Of a stretch of DNA of 64,000 bases, positions 63,413 through 64,000 are shown piece after piece. The stretch lies in assembly GCA_019843655.1 (NCBI GenBank), contig JACDQD010000002.1, positions 7,450,585 through 7,514,584 on the forward strand, given 5' to 3'. This DNA is from Lethocerus indicus (Eukaryota > Arthropoda > Insecta > Hemiptera > Belostomatidae). Numbering within the stretch: position 1 is the first letter of the stretch; each line of letters begins with the position of its first letter. Under the pieces are notes generated by a model that searched no databases, was not told the DNA's origin, and was given only the letters and a program-made list of their open reading frames with translations. The position numbers and the translations under genes are program-made.

Positions 63413-64000
63413 CCTTCGCCCCCCTCCAAAGGGAGCGGGTTTTTCAAACGTTGGCACGGGGGTGCGACACTAGGGGGGGAGAAAGATAGTAAGAAGATTT
63501 GGGTGATTTTTTATACCGAGCTGAACCGGCCGCACTGCGATTCCCCTCATTCACTCTGAGAGGGAGATTATAATCTTTTGTGCGGAGGACGGTTCCGCAG
63601 TGCCATTATATGTTATATCCCGACGTGTTGAAGCCGAAGAAGATCCTGCGATATGCTCAGATAAAATGTCCATTGAATCTTCCGATTATGGGCCGTGAAA
63701 GGGGAAATGCAATTTTAGCTGGAAGGGATAACTTGTTAAACTTTATCAGGATTTAAACTTTTATAATTGATTTCTAAATTAATTAAATCAAACAATATCG
63801 GATTTTTTTTTGTTTTCGATTATTCTTTTAGCTCGAGAGATTAAATACATGTTATATCTAAGCAGTCGAAATATTAAAAACAGCTCGGTCTTCATTAATA
63901 ATTGTCTCAGTATGAGAAAATATTGTGAAACCTTTTAATACTCGTATAAAATACTTCTAAGACTTGATGCTTTGTTTTCGGAAAACGTATTCAATAACGC
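63413..64000. other. gene-free right end
   Basis: Nothing recognisable as a gene or element. It begins with a GC-rich patch containing long C and G runs (to about 63490) and then becomes AT-rich to the window end. Confidence 0.5.

Overview
The window looks like nuclear DNA from an animal, most likely an insect or other arthropod. No protein-coding gene could be recognised in it. It is AT-rich overall with sharp GC-rich, pyrimidine- or purine-biased patches. It has many short microsatellites, and no open reading frame above about 160 codons; the longest is low-complexity. There is no operon structure, no dense coding and no rRNA, and no tRNA passed inspection. The arthropod assignment is an inference. 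It rests on a small non-autonomous element with irritans-type mariner ends, a decayed Jockey-type non-LTR retrotransposon, a pogo/Tigger-like transposon end, and short TTAGG-like motifs. I cannot name the species.

Layout. Positions 1-9945 are gene-free DNA with GC patches and several G-quadruplex motifs. A 214-bp mariner-derived MITE with TA flanks lies at 9946-10159. From 10160 to about 22300 there is gene-free DNA with a (TA)n array at 11317 and a 13-bp-arm hairpin at 16908. At 22317-22407 lies the first copy of a dispersed non-coding element; its second copy is at 38389-38472. Between them are two more (TA)n arrays (22559, 30790), a CT-rich block near 22940-23200 and a purine tract near 36800. 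From 38473 to 46018 there is mostly featureless DNA with a GAGA tract at 40415. A hairpin with perfect 18-bp arms lies at 46019-46063, followed by a pogo-like terminal sequence at 46670. From about 47000 to 58300 there is more gene-free DNA with a second GAGA tract, strong G4 motifs and a C-rich block at 57000. A frameshifted Jockey-like reverse-transcriptase remnant is at 58570-59205. Near the right end, two copies of a non-coding element (62121-62218 and 63278-63412) lie about 1.2 kb apart.

Interpretation. With no recognised exon in 64 kb and few young transposons, this is either a large intergenic region or the interior of a large intron. The two pairs of diverged non-coding repeats and the long perfect hairpin are the parts least explained by ordinary background. 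Whether any sequence here is functional, for example as enhancers of a developmental gene, cannot be decided without comparison to related genomes.
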